The notes under the pieces are model-generated. The model was not told the DNA's origin. It searched no databases and saw only the letters and a program-made list of their open reading frames with translations. A stretch of 30,918 nucleotides of DNA from Bdellovibrionales bacterium (GTDB lineage Bacteria > Pseudomonadota > Alphaproteobacteria > UBA9219), in NCBI GenBank assembly GCA_041662785.1, contig JBAZRW010000014.1, positions 1-30,918 on the forward strand, read 5' to 3'. The position numbers were made by a program, and so were the translations under genes. Below are positions 22,991-30,828 of the stretch, one piece after another (within the stretch, counting starts at the first letter, position 1; every line of letters starts with the position of its first letter).

Positions 22991-23971
22991 CTAAGAGCCA
23001 GCCAGCCCTGACTTGTGCCATGCGAGGGCGGATTCGACGATTTCGTCCAGATTATAGCGCGGGCTCCACCCCAGCTTTTCACGGGCACGGGCAGCGTTCG
23101 CAACCAACATCGGCGGGTCGCCTGCACGGCGCGGATGGCGGCTTTGCGGCACGGGATGGCCAAGGGCTTTTTCGGCCGCCTGCACCACTTCCAAAACGGT
23201 TGAGCCTGTGCCCGTCCCCAGATTGCAAGCATCCGTAGAGCCGCCCGCCGCCAAATAGTCAAGCGCGGCCAAATGCGCCGCCGCCAGATCCAGCACATGA
23301 ATATAATCGCGCAGCGCTGTGCCATCACGCGTAGGATAGTCCGAGCCGAACAGCTTGACCTCATCCTTCACGCCAAGACCCGCCAGCAGCACGTTGGGGA
23401 TCAAGTGCGTTTCGGGATCGTGCGCCTCACCAATGCCTTCCTGCAGCGGCGCAGCGCCAGCCGCGTTGAAATAGCGCAAGGCAAGCGAGCGCATCCCCTG
23501 CCCTTCCAAGGAACGCAAATGTTTCTCGGCCAGCAGCTTGGCCTCGCCATAGGGATTGATGGGGTTTTGCGGGTGATCCTCGGCAATCGGCGCGTCACTG
23601 ACGGGCGTGCCGTATACGGCCGCCGTCGAAGAAAATACCACGCGCTTCACGCCGCCCGCGCACAGCGCATCGAACAGCCTTTGCGCTTTGTGATAATTAT
23701 TCTCGATATATTTTTCGGGGTTCGCGACAGACTCGCCCACTTCGATAAAAGCCGCAAAATGAATCACGGCCTCTGGCTTATACTCGGCGCACACCTGCGC
23801 CACCAAAGCCGCATCGCCAATATCGCCTTTTACAAGAGGGCCATACTTGACCGCCCACGCGTGACCATTAACCATACTGTCCAAAACAATCGGCTCATGC
23901 CCCGCCTTTTTCAAGGCAAAAGCCGTATGAGAGCCGATATAGCCCGCGCCGCCCGTGACCAAGACCTTCAT
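22991..23971 (-). CDS. galE: UDP-glucose 4-epimerase
   Basis: GalE interconverts UDP-glucose and UDP-galactose (and in some forms the GlcNAc/GalNAc pair) using bound NAD. The 326 residues begin MKVLVTGGAGYIGSHTAFAL with the NAD-binding GGAGYIG. The active site is FSSTAAVYG and Tyr141-Lys145 in NPYGEAKLLAEK. The segments ALRYFNAAGA and RDGTALRDYIHVLDLAAAH are canonical. The frame continues upstream to 24049, but the ATG at 23971 gives the exact family start. It is divergent from the LOG-type gene and convergent with the polysaccharide operon. Confidence 0.96.
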   Translation of the reverse strand: MKVLVTGGAGYIGSHTAFALKKAGHEPIVLDSMVNGHAWAVKYGPLVKGDIGDAALVAQVCAEYKPEAVIHFAAFIEVGESVANPEKYIENNYHKAQRLFDALCAGGVKRVVFSSTAAVYGTPVSDAPIAEDHPQNPINPYGEAKLLAEKHLRSLEGQGMRSLALRYFNAAGAAPLQEGIGEAHDPETHLIPNVLLAGLGVKDEVKLFGSDYPTRDGTALRDYIHVLDLAAAHLAALDYLAAGGSTDACNLGTGTGSTVLEVVQAAEKALGHPVPQSRHPRRAGDPPMLVANAARAREKLGWSPRYNLDEIVESALAWHKSGLAGS

Positions 23972-24023
23972 GGTATCCCGCCTGTCGTTGCATTTATCCA
24001 CACCTTTTTGGCACAAATAATTT

Positions 24024-24073
24024 ATGAAAGCATTAATGATGCTTTTCATTCCGGTGACGGTAGGGTTTATACT
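24024..24073 (+). promoter_or_regulatory. Candidate promoter with overlapping palindrome, upstream of the LOG-type gene
   Basis: A TATACT hexamer at 24068-24073 is a good -10 element. Upstream, AAAGCAT (24027-24033) and ATGCTTT (24039-24045) form a palindrome around TAATG that overlaps the expected -35 region (TTTCAT or TTCATT). This is the layout of a repressor site. The region also carries the galE promoter on the other strand. Confidence 0.35.
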
Positions 24074-24120
24074 GAGTCGAGAAGTTTAAAGAACGGTTTA
24101 TTTTTAGGTCAGGTTCAGTC

Positions 24121-25659
24121 ATGGCGCCTCCGGTTGTTTCTATGCCCTTTCTTCGTGATTTACCGACGAATCCTTTGGGACGATTGACCCCTTCCACAAT
24201 GATACAAAGTCTTGGCCCTAGGGCTAGCCAATGGCAGTTAGAAAAAAGACCTTTTATTGCTGTCTATAGCGGCTCTCGCGAAGGCAAATCACCTGACCAC
24301 ATGGTGGTCGCCCATGAGTTGGGACAGTCGATTGAAGACGCTGGAGGCGTGGCCGTTACGGGAGGAACCTCCCCCGGCCTTATGGGGGCCGTTCTGGAAA
24401 ACTGTTCCCGTCAGGTTTGTTTTATTCCCGAACTTTTTGCCTCAAAGACAGGCGCGGGCGTTGCTATCGAAGACATTCACGCCCATGCGGTCAATCATGT
24501 CGTCCCCGATTTTTGGGAACGCAAGACGGCCATGACCTTGATCGCCGATGCTGGTTTTGTTGTTCTTCCCGGAGGCTATGGCTCTTTGGATGAAGCGTTT
24601 GAATCGTTGATCTTTGCGGCGAGCACCAATAGGCACATCACTTTTGTTAATCAGGGCGGTTATTGGGATAATACGCTGTCCTTGTTTTCCTCCTTCGCGG
24701 CCCAAGGCTTAATGCCCCCCGAATACCTTAACTGTTTTTCCAGTGCCCCCAACGCCCAAACGGCTATTGAAGGGATCGTTCAACGCCGCCGCACACAGGG
24801 ACAGATAGTGATGGAGCCACAGAAGAAAGCCATCGCGACAACAAGTTTGCGCAGCTATCTCTCTTTGACCCCCCAAGCTCTCCCCAACGCGATTTTCTCG
24901 TTTATCGGAAAAGCGCCGCGCATCGGCGTCATTGCCTCTGGCAACATTGGCAAGGAGGAAGCGAATTTCAATCTAACCAACAGAACCTATCGCGCCCGCT
25001 TTGTTGATAATACGACCATGATTGCCCGCCAGTTTGTTAAGGCTGGCGCAGCATTGGTTCTTATGGGGGCTCGTCGTGGCCTTCGCGCCAGAATGGCACA
25101 GGCCGTCTTAGAGGCTGGCGGCAAAGTTATTTGGCTTCAAAGAAACCCCACACGCCGGCCCCTGAACATCCGACAACTCAGCAACCAGGAAATGCAAATT
25201 GATGTGCCGCGCTATTTTGAAAGAGCGCGTCTCTTCGCGACCATCGCTCAAGGCCAATGTGTCATCGCAGGCGGCATTCATACGGCCAACGAAGCCCTTT
25301 CGCATGTCACGCGCAATCAAACGGGTCATGGCGATTATTGTGATGTCGTTCCGCATTGCCGCGATGTGGATCGCCCCCGTATGGTCGCCCATGCCTATGA
25401 CCCGCCCCTTAATGATAATGGGCTGCGCTTATGGGAACCCTTGGCAAAGCAAGCTTGTCACTGCGCCAATGAAGGGTTTCTCGATAAGAAAGATTTAGGC
25501 CTGTTGCTTTTCCACAGGCGGGCCGAATCGATTGTCGGAAAAGTTATGGACGGCCTTGGAAATCAACCTGATTTTCTGGCCGAGCTTTCCAAAATGGGCA
25601 AGAGGAAGGCTTTTTCACCACCCCCTTTCTTTCGCGCCAGCAAATTTACGGCAGGGTGA
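24121..25659 (+). CDS. Tandem LOG-domain (SLOG superfamily) protein
   Basis: A 512-residue protein with two LOG-like halves. The first (about 43-225) is a complete LOG domain: IAVYSGSREG, GGTSPGLMGAV (81-91), the conserved Arg in FWERKTAM and the PGGYGSLDEAFE signature (150-161). LOG enzymes cleave nucleoside 5'-monophosphates to a free base and ribose 5-phosphate. The second half (about 266-400) repeats the layout in weaker form: RIGVIASGN, LMGARRGLRARMAQAV, then FERARLFATIAQGQCVIAGG with IHTANEAL after it, so the catalytic motif has decayed. The tail is rich in His and Cys (CDVVPHCRDVDRPR, QACHCAN). The 5'-nucleotidase gene follows by 87 bases, which supports a role in nucleotide turnover or signalling. 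Confidence 0.85.
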   Translation: MAPPVVSMPFLRDLPTNPLGRLTPSTMIQSLGPRASQWQLEKRPFIAVYSGSREGKSPDHMVVAHELGQSIEDAGGVAVTGGTSPGLMGAVLENCSRQVCFIPELFASKTGAGVAIEDIHAHAVNHVVPDFWERKTAMTLIADAGFVVLPGGYGSLDEAFESLIFAASTNRHITFVNQGGYWDNTLSLFSSFAAQGLMPPEYLNCFSSAPNAQTAIEGIVQRRRTQGQIVMEPQKKAIATTSLRSYLSLTPQALPNAIFSFIGKAPRIGVIASGNIGKEEANFNLTNRTYRARFVDNTTMIARQFVKAGAALVLMGARRGLRARMAQAVLEAGGKVIWLQRNPTRRPLNIRQLSNQEMQIDVPRYFERARLFATIAQGQCVIAGGIHTANEALSHVTRNQTGHGDYCDVVPHCRDVDRPRMVAHAYDPPLNDNGLRLWEPLAKQACHCANEGFLDKKDLGLLLFHRRAESIVGKVMDGLGNQPDFLAELSKMGKRKAFSPPPFFRASKFTAG

Positions 25660-25746
25660 AACAAAACAAACGCTAAATCGACCTTGCAAAAACGAACAAC
25701 AAGTCTATACCAATTTCTTTAGAGAGAAAGTTATATCAGGCTTAAA

Positions 25747-26854
25747 ATGTCAACAAACATTGCCCCTATATTGCCCCACTCACATCCGGCTCACGCAACA
25801 GCCGCCCCCCCCGATTCCCACCCCTATCCTTCATATCGGCGTTTCATTAGATTCCGTCTTCGACTTTTCCGAAGAGAAGCGCCTTTTAAAAGAGCAAGGA
25901 AACGAAGCCTATAAAAAGTATGTGCGCTCCCACCTTTTTGAGCCGCTTGAGCCGGCCAAAGCGTTTCCCTTTGTCGCCAAAATGCTTTCCTTTAACGACT
26001 CGCAAAACACGCTTGTCCAAGTCACCCTTATTGCCAACTGCACACCAGAAACAATCCTCCGCGCCAAGCATTCGATGCATTGCCACAAATTGATCGATCC
26101 CTTGCGCCCCGAACATTGCAGCGGCCTTACAGCCCAATTCGGCGGCAATGCCCTCAATAAAGTTCTTTCCAGAAACTCGGTTGATTTGTTTCTCTCACCC
26201 AATCCCAACGATGTTGAAACCCTTTTGAGCCTTGGCTATTGCGCGGGCCATGTCGAAGCAGGACGGGCGCGAGACGAACAATTCGAAAACTACAAAGCTG
26301 CCGTTATTGCCTTTGATTTTGATCGCGTTATCGGGGTCGCTTGCGGACAGGACGGAACGAAAGATCAATTTATCGACAATGATAACTATACCACCGTACA
26401 GGGGCTGGAAGCCGCATGGCAGCGCGAGCATGAATGCCGAAAAACTCCGGCCCATAAAGGCCCCCTGTCGCCTTTCTTTGAAAAACTTTTCGCGCTGCGC
26501 GATCTGGTCAATGCATGTCCCGATAAATACAATTTAAGCATTCCCATTGTTACGGCGCGCACAGGCCAATCCCTTGGTCGTGTTGAAACGACCCTTAAGG
26601 CGTGGGGCATTGAACCGGATGGTATTCTGTCAACAGGATGGGATCGCAAAGGCGAAGTTCTAAAAGACATCCACGCGACGGCTCACTTCGATGACAGCCT
26701 CAAACACATCCAAGAGGCCTATGAAAAAAGCCCTCAAACAACGCCCTTCCATGTACCTTGGGTTGACACGCACCTCGATCAGATAAAAAAACGTTGTCAC
26801 TGTCCCAACGCGCCGATGCATCAATTACGTCCCGCGCCTGCCTACGCCCCATAA
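25747..26854 (+). CDS. NT5C1-type 5'-nucleotidase, with apparent frameshift in a C8 tract
   Basis: A 5'-nucleotidase of the cytosolic NT5C1 family (removes phosphate from AMP or IMP-type nucleotides). The domain is clear from about 25830: HIGVSLDSVFDFSEEKRLL, AFPFVAKMLSFN, QVTLIANCTPETILRA, then LSPNPNDVETLLSLGYCAGH and AVIAFDFDRVIG. That frame has no good start: it runs upstream without an ATG into the LOG gene. An ATG at 25747 opens another frame (MSTNIAPILPHSHPAH), which meets the nucleotidase frame if one C is dropped from the run of eight C at 25805-25812. The product would then be about 368 residues. It is either a sequencing or natural indel or a phase-variable tract. A TTG at 25760 is a poorer alternative start. 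Confidence 0.75.
25805..25812 (+). repeat. Run of eight C near the start of the 5'-nucleotidase gene
   Basis: GCCG is followed by eight consecutive C and then GATTCCC. Homopolymers of this length are slippage-prone. Loss of one C would join the upstream ATG frame to the nucleotidase domain. Confidence 0.9.
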
Positions 26855-26896
26855 CGCCCTTGCCCGCCTTCTCCTTAAAATCTATAAGGAAAGGCA

Positions 26897-27622
26897 ATGA
26901 TCATCGTTTGCAAAAGCTGCCACGCCTCGTTTTTGGTTCCCTCCTCCCTGTTTCGTGGCGGCGCACACCTTGTTCGCTGTGGAAAATGCGGACAGGTTTG
27001 GCGGGAGTTCCAATCCGCTAAGGCAGCGGCCCAACACGCTGCCCCCCCCTTCTCGCCCCCTGCTCCGCCATCCTCTATGGCCAAGGAACCCGTTTTAAGC
27101 GCGGACGCCGCCATTGTTGAGACATCCGAAACAAAAAGACTGAGCTTTACGGATGTTAAAGCCATGGCTTCTCGTTTTCTTAAAACGGCCCTTTTCGTTC
27201 TCGGCGGCCTTCTTGTCCTGTCGACTTTTCTCTTCCTTTCTGGCCATCAGTATATTGCCAAAACATGGCCCCTTACCCAAACAGCCTATCATGCCATCGG
27301 CCTTTCCTCTTCCCCTGCCCAAAACGAACGCCTTGTTTTGCAGAACATCAGCTCAGAAAGACGTTACGAAGACGGCGCTATGCAATTGATTGTCCAAGGG
27401 GAAATAAAAAATGTTTCCAAAAAACCACAGGGCCTTCCCGATTTGAACGTGGATGCCATGGGCCCTGATGAAAGGATCATCCAAAGCTGGCGTATTAAGC
27501 CATCACCCGCTACATTAGAGGTAGACTCAGTTCTTCCTTTTACCTCAGCGATTCTCTCGCCTGAGGGAACGGTCGTCGAAGTTAATCTTAGCTTTGTTGA
27601 AACGCCTCATGACCAACCCTGA
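26897..27622 (+). CDS. Zinc-ribbon membrane protein (MJ0042 finger plus DUF3426)
   Basis: A 241-residue protein. The N-terminal zinc ribbon of the MJ0042 type uses Cys5, Cys8, Cys28 and Cys31 (CKSCHASFLVP, VRCGKCGQVWREF). A Pro/Ala linker leads to one membrane segment (about 92-115, TALFVLGGLLVLSTFLFLSG). The C-terminal DUF3426 region (residues 140-235, VQGEIKNVSKKPQGLPDLNV) has an immunoglobulin-like beta pattern and probably lies in the periplasm. Its function is unknown; it is common in alpha- and betaproteobacteria. The ATG at 26897 has an AAGGAAAGG site. Its 3' end overlaps the receiver gene by 14 bases, which implies coupling. Confidence 0.88.
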   Translation: MIIVCKSCHASFLVPSSLFRGGAHLVRCGKCGQVWREFQSAKAAAQHAAPPFSPPAPPSSMAKEPVLSADAAIVETSETKRLSFTDVKAMASRFLKTALFVLGGLLVLSTFLFLSGHQYIAKTWPLTQTAYHAIGLSSSPAQNERLVLQNISSERRYEDGAMQLIVQGEIKNVSKKPQGLPDLNVDAMGPDERIIQSWRIKPSPATLEVDSVLPFTSAILSPEGTVVEVNLSFVETPHDQP

Positions 27623-28004
27623 ACCCACAGCGCCCGCCGCCCTTTCGATCCTCGTCGCCGAGGATAATCCGGCTGTGCGCGAGTTTGTCGTGCGCGCGCT
27701 GCAAACCACTGGCGCAGCGCTTAAAGCCGTACCGGATGGGCAGGCCGCCTTGGATGCTTTGGCCGCCGAGAAGTTCGACGTCCTAATTACCGATATTGTC
27801 ATGCCCAACGTGGACGGTATTGCCCTCGCCCTTAAGGCCGTGCGGCAGTATCCGGATTTACGCATCATCATGATTTCCGGCTACGCGCAGGAACGCATGC
27901 GGGCGCACAATCTGGACGCCCTTGTCCACCGCATTATTGCCAAGCCTTTTTCTCTTGAAGAAATATGCGAGGCCGTGCAAAACGTCATGCCTCTTTCCGC
28001 TTAG
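27609..28004 (+). CDS. Single-domain response regulator, CpdR-like
   Basis: A 131-residue stand-alone receiver. The acidic pocket is Glu18-Asp19 in ILVAEDNPAVREFVVRAL, the phosphoacceptor is Asp62 in LITDIVMPNVDGIALA, and the conserved Lys112 is in IIAKPFSLEEI. There is no output domain. The sequence around the phosphorylation site and the alpha4-beta5 face resembles CpdR, which in Caulobacter delivers substrates such as PdeA to the ClpXP protease and is controlled by the CckA-ChpT relay. That role is inferred from similarity. The frame starts at a TTG (27594), but the ATG at 27609 is used. It overlaps the preceding DUF3426 gene. Confidence 0.85.
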   Translation: MTNPEPTAPAALSILVAEDNPAVREFVVRALQTTGAALKAVPDGQAALDALAAEKFDVLITDIVMPNVDGIALALKAVRQYPDLRIIMISGYAQERMRAHNLDALVHRIIAKPFSLEEICEAVQNVMPLSA

Positions 28005-28042
28005 TGTTTTAAAAGGGGAAAGCGGAGGGATAAAACAATAAA

Positions 28043-28132
28043 CGGGATCCCCGCTTTCGCGGGGATGACGATAAGAGGAGAAAAATAAAAAGAATGCCGT
28101 CATTCCCGCGAAAGCGGGAATCCCGTTTTTTT
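28043..28132. repeat. Divergent pair of dRS3-like palindromic repeats
   Basis: The first copy (28043-28070) runs from CGGGATCCCCGC to GGGGATGACG and the second (28098-28125) from CGTCATTCCCGC to GCGGGAATCCCG, in the opposite orientation with a 27-base AT-rich spacer. The second hairpin is followed by seven T, so it should terminate the DUF3426-receiver transcript before galU. Confidence 0.85.
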
Positions 28133-28200
28133 ATGCAGGTTCTTTTGCACCTCTTTCACAGGATCTATCCAAGGTATCGACAAACCCTAAGGAGTTTTTT

Positions 28201-29073
28201 ATGAAGCAACGTATTCGCAAAGCCGTTTTTCCTGTCGCGGGCCTCGGCACGCGCTTTCTTCCCGCCACCAAGGCGATGCCCAAGGAAATGCTGACGCTCG
28301 TGGATCGCCCGCTGATCCAACACGCCGTAGACGAAGCCCGCGCCGCAGGGATTGAGCAATTCATCTTTGTGACCTCACGCGGCAAGGGTGCGCTGGAGGA
28401 CCATTTCGACAGCAACAACGACCTAAAGCGCACGCTAGAGGCCCGCGACAAGCAACGCGAGTTGGCTCTTTTGCAAACAACCGAGATTCCCTCTGGCGAC
28501 CTTCTCTTTGCGCGGCAACGCGAACCGTTGGGTCTTGGCCATGCTGTTTGGTGCGCGCGTCATCTGGTCGGGCGCGAGCCTTTTGCGGTTATGTTGCCCG
28601 ATGATGTCGTACTGGCCAAAACGCCTTGCCTGAAGCAAATGATCGAAACCTATGACGAGATCGGCGGCAACATCGTGGCCGTCGTGGACGTGCCCCGCGA
28701 GCACACCAACCGCTATGGCATTCTGGATGTCGAAGGCGATGATGGCAAACTGGCGAAGATCAAAGGCCTTGTCGAGAAACCCTCGCCAGAGCTTGCGCCC
28801 TCGACCCTCTCGATCATTGGCCGCTATATCCTGCAGCCTGAAATTTTTGACGAGTTGGAATCGCGGCGCATCGGCACAGGCGGCGAAATCCAGCTGACCG
28901 ACAGCATGGCCCGTTTGATCGGACGGCAGCCCTTCCACGGCATGCGGTATGAGGGCACGCGCTATGACTGTGGCGACAAGATCGGCTTTCTCGAGGCCAA
29001 TGTCGCCTTTTCCCTAGCCGATCCCGACATCAACGGCAAAGTCCATGAGGCGTTGGCTAAATACTTTGCCTGA
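28201..29073 (+). CDS. galU: UTP-glucose-1-phosphate uridylyltransferase
   Basis: GalU makes UDP-glucose from UTP and glucose 1-phosphate, feeding GalE and cell-envelope polysaccharides. The 290 residues start with the signature FPVAGLGTRFLPATKAMPKE, followed by PLIQHAVDEARAAGIEQFIF and TSRGKGALEDHFD. The segments EPLGLGHAVWCARHLVG and FAVMLPDDV hold the uridine and metal-binding residues, and IVEKP is seen as GLVEKPSP. The length is normal. An AAGGAG site lies 6 bases before the ATG. It has its own terminator downstream and a repeat terminator upstream, so it is probably a single-gene unit. Confidence 0.97.
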   Translation: MKQRIRKAVFPVAGLGTRFLPATKAMPKEMLTLVDRPLIQHAVDEARAAGIEQFIFVTSRGKGALEDHFDSNNDLKRTLEARDKQRELALLQTTEIPSGDLLFARQREPLGLGHAVWCARHLVGREPFAVMLPDDVVLAKTPCLKQMIETYDEIGGNIVAVVDVPREHTNRYGILDVEGDDGKLAKIKGLVEKPSPELAPSTLSIIGRYILQPEIFDELESRRIGTGGEIQLTDSMARLIGRQPFHGMRYEGTRYDCGDKIGFLEANVAFSLADPDINGKVHEALAKYFA

Positions 29074-29122
29074 TCGCCGCTGTCTTTTTTTTCAGCGCGT
29101 TAGATCCTCTCTATGGTTAATA

Positions 29123-29150
29123 CCCCTTCTTGTAATAGAAGGGGCTTTTC
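29123..29150 (+). terminator. Rho-independent terminator after galU
   Basis: CCCCTTCT and AGAAGGGG pair perfectly around TGTAAT, followed by CTTTTC. The T run is short, but the position 50 bases past the galU stop fits a terminator. Confidence 0.75.
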
Positions 29151-29213
29151 GCTAAGATAGGACGTGCTTTTGGCGCAAAAATGGACTTTAGCAGGGCCTT
29201 GTGGAAAAACCCT

Positions 29214-29831
29214 ATGTCAGACCTTGAAAACATAAAGCCGTCTTATGACGAGTGGATGTATTGGGCGCAGGTCATTATTGATCGCCTGACGACGGTTGCG
29301 CATGTCTATGCCAAACCGCCTCATTCCGAAATTTTCTTTGTTGAGAAAGAACGCCAAAGCAGACTGGCCAGCACCACGGACATTATGCGCCGCTTGCACG
29401 ATCTGACGGATGAGCATGACTTTTCCATTCCCAAAGATGAACCCGAAGAGCGCGATTACGAAGAAAAGCTTATCGCTATGATCACGCCGCTTTTTTATGA
29501 GGTCATGACCCGTTTGCCCGAATGGTCCGAGGACATGCAAAAGCTTTTAAACTCGCCATGGGCTCGCGATTGCGCCGGACGGCTTGCCTTGATCCTTTTT
29601 TGCGGCCCCGATGGACGCCATGCCGAGGGTATCGGCAGCGGCATGGTCGAAAATGGCCGCCTCCCCGCCTCTCTCGCAGCGCTTTTGGATCGTGAGGAAG
29701 CCGGCGGCGAGCGCGCCCCACGCATCGAAAAACCTCGTTTTGCTGAAAAGCACATGCGCCGCGAAGAATTGGCCAACCTGTGGAGCAAAAAGAACAGCAC
29801 CTTCTTGCGCTCAGCAGGCCGAATGAATTAA
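29214..29831 (+). CDS. Unknown protein, first of a tandem paralogous pair
   Basis: A 205-residue protein of a family I do not recognise. It aligns with the next gene: the N termini both place Trp at residue 14 (YDEWMYWAQVIIDRLTTVAH here, FNDWWYWSECLVKRFKTIAD there), a central helix reads PLFYEVMTRLPEWSEDMQKL, and a shared motif is CGPDGRHAEGIGSG then GRLPASLAALLDREE. The ATG at 29214 is chosen over 29181 because it gives exactly the same N-terminal length as the paralogue. No signal peptide or membrane segment is present. It is acidic in the middle with a basic end. It is separated from the paralogue by 44 bases. Confidence 0.75.
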   Translation: MSDLENIKPSYDEWMYWAQVIIDRLTTVAHVYAKPPHSEIFFVEKERQSRLASTTDIMRRLHDLTDEHDFSIPKDEPEERDYEEKLIAMITPLFYEVMTRLPEWSEDMQKLLNSPWARDCAGRLALILFCGPDGRHAEGIGSGMVENGRLPASLAALLDREEAGGERAPRIEKPRFAEKHMRREELANLWSKKNSTFLRSAGRMN

Positions 29832-29875
29832 AAGAAAAAAGAGAAGAATTCTCCGTTTTTAAAAGGATATTATGA

Positions 29876-30571
29876 ATGGCTCAAAGTTATTCCCAACGCG
29901 CTCCCTTCAATGATTGGTGGTACTGGTCCGAGTGCCTTGTGAAGCGGTTTAAAACCATCGCCGACATCTATCGCGAAAACAACGAAATGGAACGTAGTGA
30001 GCAAGCCGCCGACTGGGCGCGCAAGCTGAAGGACAACTGCATGGTTCCCGTCATGGCCGCGCGTAAAGGCATGAAAACGGATGAGGAAAAAGAAGAGGTT
30101 CGCCAGCTAGAGGAAACTTCGATCCTCAACGCCGCCACGATGTTCCGCGAGATTTTGGTGAACCTGCCCTTTATCTCCAGCGCCGTCCAAGACTTTTTGT
30201 ACATCTATTGGGAAGACGTCAAATGGGATGACGACGCCGACGACGATGCCTATGACGAAGAAACCGGCCTGATCAAAAAGAAGAAAAAGAAGAACGCAGG
30301 CGATCAGCGTGTCTCCGAACTTTTCTGGGGGCCAAAGGAACGTCAGGACGAAGGCATCCGCAGCGGCAAGACGGAGGATGGCGGCCTGCCGGGCTTGCTT
30401 CTCAACCTTATTCAGGCCGAAAAAACGTCCTCTAACCGAACCCCTACGGACTATGGGCAAGTCATGCAGGCAGCGGCCACGCAGCAATATATCGCGACCA
30501 GCACCCAATCTAACCAAAAGTGGGAAAAGGCTGGCGTGCAGATGAATTTTAAGCCGGGCGGCTCTTTTTAA
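29876..30571 (+). CDS. Unknown protein, second of a tandem paralogous pair
   Basis: A 231-residue homologue of the preceding gene. The shared motif is WGPKERQDEGIRSG followed by GGLPGLLLNLIQAEK. It differs by an insert that is very acidic and then very basic (DDDADDDAYDEETG, then LIKKKKKKNAGDQ; about residues 118-143), typical of a flexible linker, and by a Gln/Ser/Thr-rich C terminus ending in MNFKPGGSF. No known domain is recognised. AAAAGGA precedes the ATG at 29876. The aromatic N-terminal helix (WWYWSECLVKRF) suggests a protein-protein contact. Duplication followed by divergence is clear; function is not. Confidence 0.78.
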   Translation: MAQSYSQRAPFNDWWYWSECLVKRFKTIADIYRENNEMERSEQAADWARKLKDNCMVPVMAARKGMKTDEEKEEVRQLEETSILNAATMFREILVNLPFISSAVQDFLYIYWEDVKWDDDADDDAYDEETGLIKKKKKKNAGDQRVSELFWGPKERQDEGIRSGKTEDGGLPGLLLNLIQAEKTSSNRTPTDYGQVMQAAATQQYIATSTQSNQKWEKAGVQMNFKPGGSF

Positions 30572-30710
30572 GAGCCTGCTTGCGTAATGCCGTCAAGTAT
30601 GGCAAAAAGCCGCAGCTTTTGTTACGGAATCGCGCTTTTAGAGGGCGCTTTTTGCAAGAGTTGGAGGGGGGAGCTGAGACGTTCAGTCCTCCCACGGGTT
30701 TAGCCCATTC

Positions 30711-30785
30711 GCTGCCGTAGCTCAGGGGTAGAGCACGTCCTTGGTAAGGACGGGGTCCGCGGTTCAATTCCGCGCGGCAGCACCA
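30711..30785 (+). tRNA. tRNA-Thr (anticodon GGT)
   Basis: A complete 75-base tRNA with encoded CCA. The acceptor arms GCTGCCG and CGGCAGC pair perfectly, the anticodon stem-loop is CGTCC-TTGGTAA-GGACG with GGT, and the T arm is CGCGG-TTCAATT-CCGCG. The discriminator is A. It reads the ACC and ACU codons. Confidence 0.97.
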
Positions 30786-30828
30786 GTTTCTGGCTCTACC
30801 CCAAAGGATGGGGCAAGGGATGATGAGA

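Noticed and set aside
23273..24187. A 304-residue plus-strand reading frame opposite galE
   Set aside because: It is antisense to galE and overlaps the start of the LOG-type gene; the composition is that of a shadow frame.
25532..25746. Upstream extension of the 5'-nucleotidase from a TTG at 25532
   Set aside because: It would overlap the LOG gene by about 130 bases and the added residues do not look like coding sequence; the ATG at 25747 with a poly-C slip explains the data better.
2042..28132. A CRISPR array
   Set aside because: The repeats are palindromic, vary in sequence and lie in pairs far apart, without regular spacers or cas genes.
29181..29213. Earlier ATG for the first paralogue
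   Set aside because: No ribosome-binding site, and the later ATG matches the N-terminal length of the adjacent paralogue exactly.
29214..30571. A prophage or phage-structural origin for the tandem paralogues
   Set aside because: No neighbouring integrase, terminase, capsid or lysis genes are present, so there is nothing to support it.
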